A stretch of 64,000 nucleotides of DNA from Zygnema cylindricum. Lineage: Eukaryota; Streptophyta; Zygnematophyceae; Zygnematales; Zygnemataceae. Location: NCBI GenBank assembly GCA_037447655.1, contig JBBHKE010003077.1, positions 18,696 through 82,695 of the forward strand. The letters are read 5' to 3'. The translations under genes and the position numbers were made by a program. The notes beneath the pieces were generated by a model. That model worked only from the letters and a program-made list of their open reading frames with translations. It made no database searches and was not told the origin of the DNA. Below, one piece after another: positions 1-12,178 of this stretch (position 1 is its first letter; each line of letters starts with the position of its first letter).

Positions 1-82
1 ACTGTTAGCGCTAAGAACAATTGTTACCTAACTTACACAAACTAATAGCTCTCATAGGAATTGTTACCTAACCTACACAAAC
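1..82. repeat. 40-bp satellite, end of array
   Basis: About two units of the TTAGCGCTAA satellite that fills 4462-10740 and 18378-20694. The array is cut at 82/83 by the insertion of element B1 and resumes at 4462 in the same phase and orientation. Confidence 0.9.
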
Positions 83-110
83 TGTTGTCTTTTTGGAAAG
101 CTTTCAGTCT

Positions 111-345
111 CAGAGCAGCGCAGCTGCTTTACAGACAAAGCAGCGCAGCTGATATAAAGACAGAGCAGCGCAGCTGCTATACAACAGAGCAGCGCAGCTG
201 CTATACAGCAGCGCAACTGCTATACAGCAGCGCAGGTGCTATATAGCAGAGCAGCTGCTATACAGCAGAGCAACTACTATACAGCAGAGCAGCGCAGCAG
301 TAGAGCAGCGCAGCGGCAAAGCAACGCAGCAGCGAAGCTGCAACA
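111..345 (+). repeat. AGCAGCGCAGCTGC minisatellite in B LTR
   Basis: Roughly ten imperfect 20-24-bp units built on AGCAGCGCAGCTGC(TATACA), each with the palindrome GCAGCTGC. The same cluster recurs in the other B LTRs (3740-3930 and, inverted, 22065-22215). It creates spurious open frames on both strands. It lies in U3, upstream of the TATA-like box, so it could be an enhancer-type array; that role is inference. Confidence 0.8.
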
Positions 346-772
346 CAGACAGGACAAGGCAACCACAATTATATTTGATATTGTCCGTAAGGATAACGCA
401 ACGGCTAATATTCTTAATGTGATTCTGTACAGGATAGAGCAACTGCGATAGCTATGATTCTAGTTAGCTTAGTGATAGCTCAGTGGTAGCTTAGTGATAG
501 CTCAATGGTAGCTTGACAGGTTAGTGGTAGCTTGGTGGTTTGATGTACCTCTGAAGTACACTAGTGTTGCCAGTTCAACACAAGTATAAGACTTAGGACT
601 CATAACATATTATGTTTCCAGACTTCCAAGTAGTAAAACTGCAAACAGTTTTTGGGAAACTTCTGAGTAATATATCTTGAGTGTTGTCAGGTCAGTTGTG
701 CTGAAACTTTTGGAGTTGTGTGTGTTAATGCTAATTTGTATTTTGCTAGAGTTTTGTGAGGTTTAGGTTCTT

Positions 773-784
773 GTATAAGAATTG
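773..784 (+). promoter_or_regulatory. TATA-like box of B LTR
   Basis: TATAAGAATTGG about 70 bp before the gag ATG, at the same relative place in the 3' LTR (near 4352). It resembles the TATAAATATTGG box of the C LTRs. Confidence 0.4.
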
Positions 785-900
785 GTGAGCACTTGAGAAC
801 AACTGTTTGGTAGAATTCTTGACAGCTTCTGAGAGTGTATCATGTCTACTTCTACCACTACTGCTGCTCCTCCACATGCACCGGTAGTCGTAGAACAACA

Positions 901-1144
901 TTCCTATATTTATTATATATGTAGAATATGTTTTCTTATATTTATTATATATGTAGAATATGTTTTCTTATATTTATTATATATGTAGAATATGTTTTCT
1001 TATATGTATTATATATGTAGAATATGTTTTCTTATATTTATTATATATATATAGAATATGTTTTCTTATGTATATTATGTATGTAGAAAATGTTTTCCTA
1101 TATGTATTATATATGTAGGATATGTAATCTTATATTTATTGTAT
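901..1144. repeat. 32-bp AT-rich tandem repeat
   Basis: Seven to eight units of about 32 bp (TTCTTATATTTATTATATAT then GTAGAATATGT), starting directly after the 5' LTR of B1. It stands where the primer-binding site and gag should be. Relative to the minus-strand LINE-like frame next to it, this would be the 3' tail, and some LINEs end in such simple repeats. Confidence 0.85.
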
Positions 1145-1424
1145 TATGTAGCTTGTGTTTTCTAAATCGAATATGTGGGCTGATTTTTTTAAAAAGCGCG
1201 ATGGTAAAATATTTGAGTCCATGAGAACAAAAGAGAAGTAGCACGGCAAAAACTGAAAAACTACATGTTGGGGGAAAAACAAAAACGATAAGCAAGGCAA
1301 AAGCAACGAAAATACGAAATGACAGCTAGTAGATGGAAAACACCCAAAAAAGCAAAAAACAACAAACGAAACACCAAAAGAAAGAGCCAACACCTAACAA
1401 CAAAATCCCAACATAACTAAAAAT

Positions 1425-1895
1425 CTACGCAAAGCATCCACGTAAGTCCTCAAACCTCGGAGGAGCACGAGGAGGGAGTTCTGGGACACGTCGACGATCC
1501 ATAGCCGCAATAGACGATCCAAGGAGGATAGAATCCTGCACTTGCTGAAGGGCCACTGATAAACGTTGACGGTAAAAAGAAGTAAGTACTAAAACTGAAG
1601 GGCTCCAAGGTCGCCGCCGCTCAAACGAACGCCGACCACAAGCACGGAGAAACTCGTCCAAAGCCACACCCAAACAACCAAATATCTCCACCGCCATCGG
1701 AATGAAACCATCCATAGCAGATTCCACAAACTCCGGTAATAACTCTGGAGTCAGACTCTCTCCACGTTCCTCACCAACTTCGGGTCCAGACGGACCAAGA
1801 GCAGTCAATAAACACGGATCGCAACCAGCGCAATCCGCAAGACACGGATCGCAACCAGCGCAATCAACGCAATGCGCGACATCTGACGATCTCAT
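1425..1895 (-). pseudogene. LINE-like C-terminal tail, antisense inside B1
   Basis: A 156-codon minus-strand frame. Residues 1 to about 33 are only the antisense of B1 sequence (a duplicated CAGCDPCL from the 27-bp repeat at 1815-1870). From about 1790 downward it looks like real protein: PELLPEFVESAMDGFIPMA, then VEIFGCLGVALDEFLRA, a Trp-Ser-Pro, and RQRLSVALQQVQDSILLG. The layout (Phe-x-Pro, Gly-x-x-Gly, Trp, Arg-Leu-Ser-x-Ala) resembles the tail that follows the reverse transcriptase in some LINE-type proteins. I have no firm family match. If right, it is a 5'-truncated LINE inserted against the copia element with the AT-rich repeat as its 3' tail. A transduced host exon is the alternative. 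Confidence 0.3.
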
Positions 1896-3552
1896 CCTCA
1901 GAATTTATGGGGGGAAGAAGATCAAGTAGCCGTCTGCAAGCAAGCTCTCACTTTGCCTACTCGGTAGTCTCACGTGAGCCCTTCACCATCCAAGAGGCCT
2001 TCTCATCACCAGAACGGAATCACTGGATTGAGGCGGCAAACGACGAAATGAAGTCGATTATGGAGGCTGAAACATGGGAGCTCGTGGACCTTCCTCCATA
2101 CCGAAAAAGCGATCGGCAGCAAATGGGTATTCAAGGTGAAGTTAAAACCCGATAACACCATTGAACGCTATAAGGCCAGACTTGTGGCGAAGGGGTACAA
2201 TCAAAAGGAAGGAATCGATTTTGAAGAAACATTTTCTCTGGTTGTAAGATTTCCAACAGTTAGGATTTTGCTATCCATAGTTGCTATAAAAGATATGGAA
2301 ATTCATCAGATGGATGTAAAAACGGCTATTTTGCATAGAGAACTAGAAGAGACCATTTACATGCAGCAGCCTGAAAAGTATGTGGAACCAGGAAAAGAGC
2401 ACTTAGTATGCAAGTTGCTAAAATCTTTGTACGGCCTAAAACAGGCCCCCAGACAGTGGAATATAAAGCTTGATGAATTCTTGACTAGTCTAGTATTTCA
2501 AAGGTTAAGTTTTGATCACTCTGTCTACGTTCTAAAGGGTGAAAATGGGATAGTGTATATAGCAGTATATGTAGATGATTTGCTGTTAATTAGCAAATCA
2601 ATGGCTGAAATTAACAAAATCACAACTGCTCTTAACTCACGATTCGAGATAAAAGACCTCGATGAGGCAAAATATAATTTGGGTATCCAAGTAGAGAGGG
2701 ACAGAAATAAGAAAATAATAACACTGACTCAAAAAGAGGCTATTGGAAACATGTTAGATGAGTACGGAATGCGGGGGGCAAAAGGATGTTTAACTTCAAT
2801 GGAGTTTCGGCAAAAGTTAGAGGGAGAAGAGACAGAACCAAGTGTCATTGTTAGCGAGTATTTAGAGTCAAGGGAGAATGATCCTATGAAAATAATACCT
2901 TATAAACATATAGTGGGAAGCTTAATATATTTCATGAACTATACCCGTCCTGACATTGGTGCAGCAGTCGAGGTACTGAGCAGGAGTCTAGAAAATCCGA
3001 GAAAATCTGATCTTGATGCAGCAAAGAGAGTCTTAAGATATTTGGCAGGAACTAAAGATCTCAAACTCACTCTAGGCGGAGGAGAAGTCAAGCTGCAAAC
3101 ATAGAGTGATGCAAGCTATGGCGACATGCCAAACCGGAAATCCACCACGCGATTTGTTCTACAAATTGGGAACGGTACTTGCTGCTAGAGCAGCAAACTT
3201 CAAAAAATGACAGCGTAGTCGACAATGGAGTCAGAATATATGGCATCAAGCTCGGTCCTCAAAGAACTCTTATGGGTAAAATCCATGTTACAAGAACTAG
3301 GATACATGCAAGTTGGTCCACAGGTGATCTAATGTGATAACTAGGCTACCATTGTCATTGTTTCTAACCCGAGTCATCACTTCAAAAGCAAGCACATGGA
3401 TGTACGATTACACTTTGTAAGAGAAAAGGTGTACTCTACAGTGATTAAATTATGTTATTTGCCAGATGCAAAAATGGTTGCTGATATGCTCACTAAAGCC
3501 CTTCCTGCTCATAAGCTGAAGTATTATAGGGACTTAGTGGGATTAAGTGAAT
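1800..3552 (+). pseudogene. copia pol remnant: RT and RNase H (B1)
   Basis: Homologous to the 53563-55477 part of element B7. 1800-2130 encodes the linker ending in GGRRSSSRLQASSHFAYS and the start of RT. An extra A in the run near 2102 shifts the frame; 2136-3104 then carries the RT with first catalytic Asp in QMDVKTA, the [14 protein letters not shown] block and the YVDDLLL catalytic motif. Domain-typical Phe and Gly are lost at KTAILHRELEE. RNase H follows in frame but with stops: TAG for Trp before SDASYGD (3102), TAG for Trp in CCWSSK (3187), TAG for Gln in TAQST (3214), TAA for Trp (3331) and TAG for Gln (3343). The frame ends at the normal GLSE terminus. The copy is inactive. Confidence 0.9.
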
Positions 3553-3714
3553 AGTTGAATTGTAGCACTGCTATACTGCCACTCTGCGATAATTCCACCA
3601 TTGTGAGGTAGTGGGATTGGGTGACTTGTTAATTGCTATATTGTTATGCTGCGATGCTGCGCTAGTTTATCACCGCAGCTGCGTCGGGATACTGAGTCTA
3701 AAGCTTTGAGGGAG

Positions 3715-4461
3715 TGTTGTCTTTTTGGAAAGCTTTCAGTCTCAAAGCAGCGCAACTGCTTTACAGACAAAGCAGCGCAGCTGCTATACAGACAGAGCAG
3801 CGCAAATGCTATACAACAGAGCACCGCAGCTGCTATACAGCAGCACAGCTGCTATACAGCAGCCCAGCTGCTATACAGCAGAGCAGCGCAGCAGCAGAGC
3901 AACGCAGCAGCGAAGCTGCAACACAGACAGGACAAGGCAGCCACGATTATATTTGATATTGTCCGTACGGACAACGCAACGGCTAATATTCTTAATGTGA
4001 TTCTGTACAGGATAGAGCAACTGCGATAGATACGATTCTAGTTAGCTTAGTGATAGCTCAGTGGTAGCTTAGTGATAGCTCAATGGTAGCTTGACAGATT
4101 AGTGGTAGCTTGGTGGTTTGATGTACCTCTGAAGTACATTGGTGTTGCTTGTTCAACACAAGTATAAGACTTAGGACTCATAACATATTATGTATCCAAA
4201 CTTCCAAGTAGTAAAACTGCAGACAATTTTTGGGAAACTTCTGAGTATTATATCTTGAGTGTTGTCGGGTCAATTGTGCTATAACTTTAGGAGTTATTAG
4301 TGTTTATGCTACTCTATATTCTGATAGAGTTTTGTGAGGTTTGGATGCTTGTATAAGAATTGGTGAGCACTTAAGAACAGCTGTTTTGTAGGATTCTGAG
4401 AGTGTATCATGTCTACTTCTACTACTACTGCTGCTCCTCCACCAGTGGTTGTAGAATAACA
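3715..4461 (+). repeat. 3' LTR of B1
   Basis: Begins TGTTGTCTTTTTGGAAAGC directly after a GAGGGAG purine tract (polypurine tract) and ends GTAGAATAACA. It includes the MSTSTTT gag-start codons near 4410. The CAG-rich array is shorter than in the 5' LTR. Confidence 0.85.
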
Positions 4462-7400
4462 CAAAATATTAGCGCTAACAAGTTTGATCATCTTATTTAC
4501 ACGAATTGTTAGCGCTAACATAAATTTTTTTCTAAATTATATAAAATGTTACCGCTAACAAGAATTGTCATCTTATTTACACAAATTGTTAGCGCTCACA
4601 AGAATAGTTATCTAAATTACACAAATTGTTAACGCTTACAATAATTGTTATCTAAATTACACAAACTGTTAGCGCTAACAAGAATAGTTATCTAAATTAC
4701 ACAAACTGTTAGCGCTAACAAAAATTGTTATCTATATTACACAAACTGCTAGCGCTTACCAGAATTGTTACCAAACTTACAAAAACTATTAGCGCTATCA
4801 AAAATTGTTATTTTAAATTACCCATACTTTTAGCCCTAACAAGAATTGTTACCTAAATTACACAAACTGTTAGCGCTCACAAGAATGGATACCTTACTTA
4901 CACAAACTGTTAGCGCTAACAAGAATTGTTACCTTGCTTACACAAAATGTTAGCGCTAACAAGAATTGTTATCTGAATTACATAAACTGTTAACGCTAAT
5001 AAAAATTGTTATCTAAATTACACAAACTGTTACGAGTAACAAGAATTGTCATCTAATTTAAACAAATTGTTAGCGCTAACAAAAACTGTTAACTTAATTA
5101 CATTTACTGTTATCGCTCATGGGAATTGTTACCTTACTTACACAAACTATAAGCGCTAACAAGTTTTGTCATCTAATTTACACAAATTGTTAGCGCTAAC
5201 AAGAATAGTTATCTAAATTACTCAAGTTGTTAACGCTTACATGAATTGTTATCTATATTTCATAAACTATTCCCGCTAACATGAATTGTCATCTAATTTC
5301 CACAAATTGTAAGCTCTAACAAAAATTGTTATCTTACTTACACAAACTGTGAGCAATATCAAGAATTGTTACCTAACATATAGAAACAGTTAGCGCTAAC
5401 AAATATTGTTACCTAACTTATACAAACAACTAGAGCTAACAAGAATTGTTACCTAACTTATAAAAACTTTTAGCGCTAAGAAAAATTGTTATCTAAATTC
5501 CACTAACTGTTAGCGCTAACAAGTATTGTTACCTAACTTACACAAACTTTTAGCGCTAACAAGTATTGTTAACAAACTAACATAAACTGTTAGCGCTAAC
5601 AAGAATTGTTACTGATATTTACAAACTGTTAGCGCAAAGAAAAATTGTAATCTAAATTACACAAACTGTTAGCGCTAACAAAAGTTGTTAAATAATTTAC
5701 ACAAACTGTTAGCGCTAAAAAGAATTGTTATCTAAGTTATACAAACAGTTAGTGCTAACAAGATTTGTTATTTAAATTAAACAAACTGCTAGCGCTAACC
5801 AGAATTGTTGTCTAAATTACAGAAACTATTACCGCTAACAAGAATTGTTAACTAAATTACAGAAACTATTAGCGCTAACAAGAATTGTTAACTAAATTAC
5901 ACAAACTGTAATGCTAATAATAATTGTTACCTAATTATTAACCGCTAGCTAACTGTAATTGTATTCTAAATTGCACATAAACTGCTAGCTAACAAGAATT
6001 GTTAACTAAATTAATAAACTATTATGGTAACAATAATTGCTACCTAACTTTTACAAATTGTTAGGGCTAACTGTGAATTGTTTCTAACATACTAAACTGT
6101 TAAACACTAACAAGATTTGTTATCTAAATTACAAAACATGTCCGCACTAACAAGTATTGTTACCTAACTTACACAAACTGTTAGTGCTAACAAGAATTGT
6201 TCCCTAACTTATACAAACTGTTAGTGCTAACAAGATGTGTTATCTAAATTACACAAACTGTTAGCGCTAACAAAAATTGCTATCTTAATTACACAAACTC
6301 CTAGCGCTTACAAGAATTGTTACCTAACATACACAAACTATTAGAACTAACAAGAATTGTAATCTAAATTAAACAAACTATTAGCGCTGACAAGAATAGT
6401 TATCTAAATTAAACAAAGTGTTAGCTCTAAAAGGAATTGTTTTCTAAATTACACAAACAATTAGCGCTAACAAGAATTGTTATCTAAATTACACAAACTG
6501 TTATCGCTAACATATATTGTTACCTAACTAATACAAACTGTTAGCGCTAACAATAATTGTTATCTAAATTACACAAACTGTTAGCGCTAACAAAAATTGT
6601 TATCTAAATTACACAAACAGTTAGCGCTTACAAGAATTTTTACCTAACTTATACAAACTCTAGCTAAGAAAAATTGCTATGTAAATTACACAAACTGTTA
6701 ATGTTAATTATAATAGTTACCTAACTTATACAAACAATTAGCGCTAAGAAAAATTGCTATATAAAATACACATACTGTTAGCTCTAACAAAAATTGTTGT
6801 CTAACTTACACAAACAATTAGCGTTAACAAGAATTGTTACCTAACTTACACAAAAATGTTAGCGCTAACAAAAATTGTTACCTAACTTATACAAAATGTT
6901 AGCACTAACAACAATTGTTATCTAAATTACAAATACTTTTAGCGCAAAGAAAATTTGTATCTAAATTACACAAACTATTAACGCTAACAAAAGTTGTTAT
7001 ATAAATTACACAAACTGTTAGCGTTAAAAAAAATTGTTACCTAAGTTATACAAACAGTAAGTGCTAACAAGATTTGTTATTTAAATTAAACAAACACTTA
7101 GCGCCGACAATAATTGTTACCTAACTTATACAAACTGCTAGCGCTAAGAAAAATTGTTATCTAAAGTACACAAACTGTTAGCGCTAAGAAAAATTGTTAT
7201 CTAAAGTACACAAACTGTTAATGCTAAGAAAAATTGTTATCTAAATTATACAAACTGTTAGCGCTATCAAGTATTGTTACCTAACTTACACAAACTGTTA
7301 GCGCTAACAATAATTGTTACCTAACTTATACAAATTGTTAGCGCTAATAAGAATTGTTATCTAAAATTCACAAACTGTTAGTGCTTACAAAAATTGTTAA

Positions 7401-10400
7401 CTAAATTACACAAACTGTAATGCTAATAATAATTGTTACCTAGTTTTAACAAACTGTTAGCGCTAACTGTAATTCTTTTCTAAATTACACAAACTGTTAG
7501 CGCTAACACTAATTGTTAACTAACTTATACAAATTGTTAGCGTTAACAATAATTGTTACCAAACTTAAATAAACTGTTAGCGCTAAGATAAATTGCTATA
7601 TAAATTACACAAACTGTTAGTGCTAAGAAAAATTGTTATCTAAATTACCCAAACTGTTAGCTCTAACAGGAATTGTTGTCTAACTTACACAAACTGTTAG
7701 CGCTAACAAGAAATGTTAACTAAATTACACAAACTGTTATGCTAACAATAATTGTTACCTAACTTACACAAACTATTAGCGCTAACAAGTTTGATCATCT
7801 AATTTACACGAATTGTTAGCGCTAACATAAATTGATATCTAAATTATATAAAATGTTACGCTAACAAGAATTGTCATCTAATTTACACAAATTGTTAGCG
7901 GTAACAAGAATAGTTTCTAAATTACACAAATTGTTAACGCTTACAATAATTGTTATCTAAATTACATACACTATTACCGCTAACAAGAATTGTCATCTAA
8001 TTTACAAAAATTGTTAGCGCTAACAAAAATTGTTATCTAATTTGCACAAACTGTTAGCGCTATCAAGAACTGTTACCTAACTTATACAAACTGTTAGCGC
8101 TAAAAAGAATTGATTCATAACTTACACAAACTGTTAGCGCTAACAAAAATTGTTACCAAACTTATACAAAATATTAGAGCTAACAAGAATTGTTACCTAA
8201 CTGATACACATTGTTAGCGCTAAGAAGAATTGTTATCTAAATAACACAAACTATTAGTGCTAACAAGTATTGTTACCTAACTTACACAAATTGTTAGCGC
8301 TAACAAGAATTGTTACCTAACTTACACAAACTGTTAGCGCTAAAAAAAATTGTTACCTAACTTATACAAACTGTTAGCGCTAACAAGAATTGTTATCTAA
8401 ATTACACAAACTGTTTGCGCTAACAAAAATTGTTATCTAAATTACACAAACTGCTAGCGCTTAGAAGAATTGTTACCTAACTTACACAAAATATTAGCGC
8501 TGACAAGAACTGTTACCTAATATTTACAAACTTTTAGCGCTAACAAAAATTGTTATATAAATTACACAAACTATTAGTGTAAAAAGAATTGTTACCTAAG
8601 TTATACAAACAGTTAGCGCTAACATATTTGTTATTTAAATTGAACAATTTGTTAGTGCGGACAATAATAGTTACCTATCTTATACAAACTTTTAGCGCTA
8701 AGAAAAATTGCTATCTAAATTACACAATCTGTTAACGATAAGGAGAACTGTTATCTTAATTACACAAATTGTTAATTCTAACAAGAATTGTTATCTAAAT
8801 TACACAAACTGTTAGCGCTTACAAGTCTTGTTACCTAACCTACACAAACTGTTAGTGCTAACAAGAATTGTAACCTAACTTATACAAACTGTTATCGCTA
8901 TCAAGAATTGTTATCTAAATTTCACAAACTGTTAGAGCTAACAAGAATTGTAATCTAAATTATACAAACTACTACCGCTAAAAAGAATTGTTACCTAACT
9001 TATACAAACTGTTAGCACAAACAAGATTTGTTATCTAAATTACAAAAACTGTTAGCGCTAACAGGAATTGTTGTCAAAATTACACAAACTGTTAGCGCTA
9101 GCAGGAATTGTTAACTAAATTACACAAACTTTATGTTAACAATAGTTGTTACCTAACTTTTACAAACCATTAGCGCTTACAAAAATTGTTATCTAAATTA
9201 CACAAACTAATAGTGCTTACAATAATTGTTACCTAACTTATACAAACTGTTAGCGCTATCAAGAATATTTATCTAAATTACACAAACTGTTAGCGCTAAC
9301 AAAAATTGTAATCTAAATGACACACACTGTTAGCGCTAAAAAGAATTGTTACCTAACTTATACAAACTGTTAGCGCTATCAAGAATTTTTATCTAAATTA
9401 CACAAATTGTTAGCGCTAACAAAAATTGTAATCTAAATTACACACACTGTTAGCGCTAAAAATAATTGTTACCTAACTTATACAAACTCTTAGCCCTAAC
9501 AAATATTGTTATATAAATTACACAAGTGTTAGCGCTAACAAGAATTGTTATCTAAATTACCGAGACTGTTAGCGCTAACACGAATTGTTGTCTAAATTAC
9601 ACAAACTGTTAGGGCTAACAAGAATTGTTTTCTAAATTACAAAAAGTGTTAGCGCTACCAAGAATTGTTACCTAACTTATATAAACTCTTAGTGCTAACA
9701 AGAATTGTTATCTAACTTATACAAATTGTTACCTTATACAAGAATTGTTACCTAACTTTTACAAACTGTTAGCGCAAAGATAAATTGTTATCTACATTAC
9801 ACAAACTGTTAGCGCTAACAAGAATTGTTATCTAAATTACACAAACTGTTAGCGCTAAAAAGAATTGTTACCTAACTTATACAAACAATTAGCGCAAACA
9901 AAAATTGTTATCTAAATTACACAACTCAAGCGCTAACAAATATTTTTACCTAAATTATGCAAACTTTTAGCGCTAACTCGAATTTTTATCTAAATTACAC
10001 AAACAGTTAGCACTAACAAAAATTGCTATCTAAATTACACAAATTGTTATGCTAACAATAATTGTTACCTAACTTTTACAAACTATTAGCGCTAACAAGA
10101 ATTGTTATCTAAATTACACAAAGTGTTAGCGCTAACAAGAATTGTAACCTAATTTATACAAACTGTTAGCGCTAACAAGAATTGTTATCTAACTGATACA
10201 ATTTGTTACCGCAAACAAGTATTGTTACCTAACTTACAAAAACTGTTAGCGTTAACAAAAATTGTTATCTAAATTACACAAACTTTTAGTGCTAACAGGA
10301 ATTGTTTCCTAACTTACACAAACTTTTAGCGCTAACAGGAATTGATTCCTAACTTAAACAAATTTTTAGCGCTAAAATAAATTTTTATCTAAATTACACA

Positions 10401-10740
10401 AACTGTTGGCGCTTACAAAAATTGTTATCTAAATTACACAAACTTTTAGCGCTAACAAAAATTGTTATCTAACTTATACAAACTGTAACCGCTAACATGA
10501 ATTGTTACCTAACTTAGAGAAACTTTTAGCGATAACAAGAATTGTTATCTAAATAACACAAACTGTTAGCGCTGACAAGAATTGTTATCTAAATTACCCA
10601 AACTCTTAGCGATAACAGCAATTGTTATCTAAATTACACAAACTGTTAGCGCTAACAAGAATTGTTATCTAAATTATACAAACTCTAAGAGTTGACAAGA
10701 ATTGTTATCAAGATTACTCAGTTAGCGCTAACAAAATTGT
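4462..10740. repeat. 40-bp satellite array (about 155 units)
   Basis: Regular head-to-tail array. Each unit has the palindrome TTAGCGCTAA overlapping a second inverted repeat TAACAAGAATTGTTA, then TCTAAATTACACAAACTG or CCTAACTTACACAAACTG. Two sub-types (ATCTAAATTAC, ACCTAACTTAC) are interspersed. Units differ mostly by substitutions and keep the 40-bp phase. No gene is visible; short open frames are chance. Confidence 0.95.
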
Positions 10741-11398
10741 TATCTAAATCACTCGAAATGTTACCGCTTGCGTGAATTGTCTAACTACGCGAACAAGCGT
10801 TGGCAAAATTGTTACCTAACTTATACAAATTGATGGCTAACAAATATTGTTTATAACACACTCTTAAGCAACAAAATTGTATCTAAATTACACAAACCTT
10901 CTAAAATGAATTGTTAACAAAATTACACAAAGCGTCGGCTAGAATTTTATCTAAATTACAATTGTGGGGCTACAATAATTGTACCTAGCTCACAAAGCGG
11001 AAGCTAGCAAAATTGTTTAAATTACCCAGGCTGCTTTAACAAGGGTGTTACCCTAACTTACCTGAAAGCTGTTGGGAAAAATTGTTTCTAGTTACAATAC
11101 ATTGGTAGCTTCCCGTTTTGTAGCATGCTTATACAAAGTGTTGCCCTTTGCCTTACTTGTCACAGTCTAGGTTAGCAGTACGTTGTGGAACGACTGAGGG
11201 GTTGGGTGAGGTTGGCGGTTTAGTTTAACTAACCCACAAACTGCCAAAGAAATTCCAAGGAAATTATTGTCATCTATTAACAAATTGGTAGCTAACGCCA
11301 TATTAAATTACATGGCTGTGCCCCAAAAAATTGTTATTAATTTACAAAATTGTTGGCGTAACAAAATTGTTAGCTAACTTACCAAACTCTTAACTATA
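10741..11398. repeat. degenerate edge of satellite
   Basis: Satellite fragments with many small deletions and interspersed GC-richer words; the 40-bp phase is lost. Either an old array border or a stretch of poor consensus sequence. Confidence 0.6.
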
Positions 11399-11960
11399 TG
11401 TTTGTTGTGGCCCAGCCATGAATGTACCCGCGGAAGCACCACAGACTACCCCAAAACAGCCTCATTTGATTCCACTCAGAATTCTACAGAATAACCAAAC
11501 ACAGCTGTAACTACTCTAATAGATAGTTCCTAGGCGACTAAGTATTCCCACCAATATTCATATAACAATACCAAACCGTATAATCACAACTCTCAGTTAA
11601 AGTTGCAGAAAAACAGCCTGCGAAAACTTTGATAAATTTTACCAACTTCATAATGAAGCCCCAAGCAAACCAGACACACAATAGACACATGCAAAATTTC
11701 AGATTATTTTGACAATACATGTGAGAGAAATCCTCAGTTGAAATTTCCAAAAAGAGCAGAAAAACATTTCTGTCCAAAAAGTTCCTTAGTCTAAAAATGA
11801 CTATGTCCTACAAATATACACTACAGCTTACTACTAAGTGTACGGAGGCATACCAGCCGTACGTTACCCAAATACTTTGTGACGTGTCAGAATTAATTGA
11901 TCTACACTAAGACCCAATACATATAGGACAAAACATTGATGCAAATATTTACAAACCTTT

Positions 11961-12176
11961 CGAATTTCATCGAACGAATTTGAACAGTCCAGAATAAATA
12001 TCATGTGATAGAAACGATTTCGCGTCCCTCGCCGAAATGACCAAACTGACCGCGCCGCTACAGCCTTAAGAATTTCATCAAACGAAACTTGACTATCCAA
12101 AATAAAAATAATGTGATGGACGCAATTTCGCATCCCTCACCAAAATGATCATCAAACTGATGGCGCTGCTGTCCGT
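11961..12176. repeat. 108-bp direct repeat pair
   Basis: Two diverged tandem copies, starting near 11961 and 12069, each running from GAATTTCATC(G/A)AACGAA to the GCGCCGCT/GCGCTGCT end. They lie at the edge of the F-like LTR just before the insertion point of A2. Confidence 0.7.
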
Positions 12177-12178
12177 AG

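Larger units (their letters stand above)
83..900 (+). repeat. 5' LTR of B1 (family B, 818 bp)
   Basis: Starts TGTTGT and ends ACAACA (inverted termini). A TATA-like TATAAGAATTGG lies near 773. The last 60 bases hold the gag start codon (842) and the codons for MSTSTTTAAPP, so the open reading frame begins inside the LTR. The copy differs from the 3' LTR by many substitutions and a length difference (818 versus 747 bp), so the insertion is old. Confidence 0.85.
83..4461 (+). mobile_element. Ty1/copia element B1, decayed, in satellite
   Basis: Bounded by two related LTRs (83-900 and 3715-4461) that begin TGTTGTCTTTTTGG and end in AACAACA or ATAACA. It sits inside a satellite unit; the flanks CAAAC (78-82) and CAAAA (4462-4466) look like a 5-bp target duplication with one mismatch. 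Only the reverse transcriptase and RNase H parts remain. The gag, protease and integrase section is missing, and 901 to about 1790 is occupied by unrelated sequence (an AT-rich minisatellite and an antisense LINE-like piece). The primer-binding site is absent, so the copy cannot replicate by itself. Confidence 0.85.

Noticed and set aside
236-451. Ala/Gln/Ser-rich frames such as 61-246, 236-451 and 3646-4029.
   Set aside because: They are reading frames through the CAG-rich minisatellite of the B LTR, present in several frames and on both strands.
3102-3345. Frequent in-frame TAG suggested a nuclear code in which TAG means Gln.
   Set aside because: TAG also replaces Trp, TGA and TAA occur too, and TAG is used as the true end of the A2 frame (double TAG after GLSC). 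Ordinary decay explains it.
4462-10740. Regular 40-bp repeats with palindromes resemble a CRISPR array.
   Set aside because: The whole unit is repeated, with no variable spacers and no cas genes, and the surroundings are eukaryotic retrotransposons. It is a satellite.
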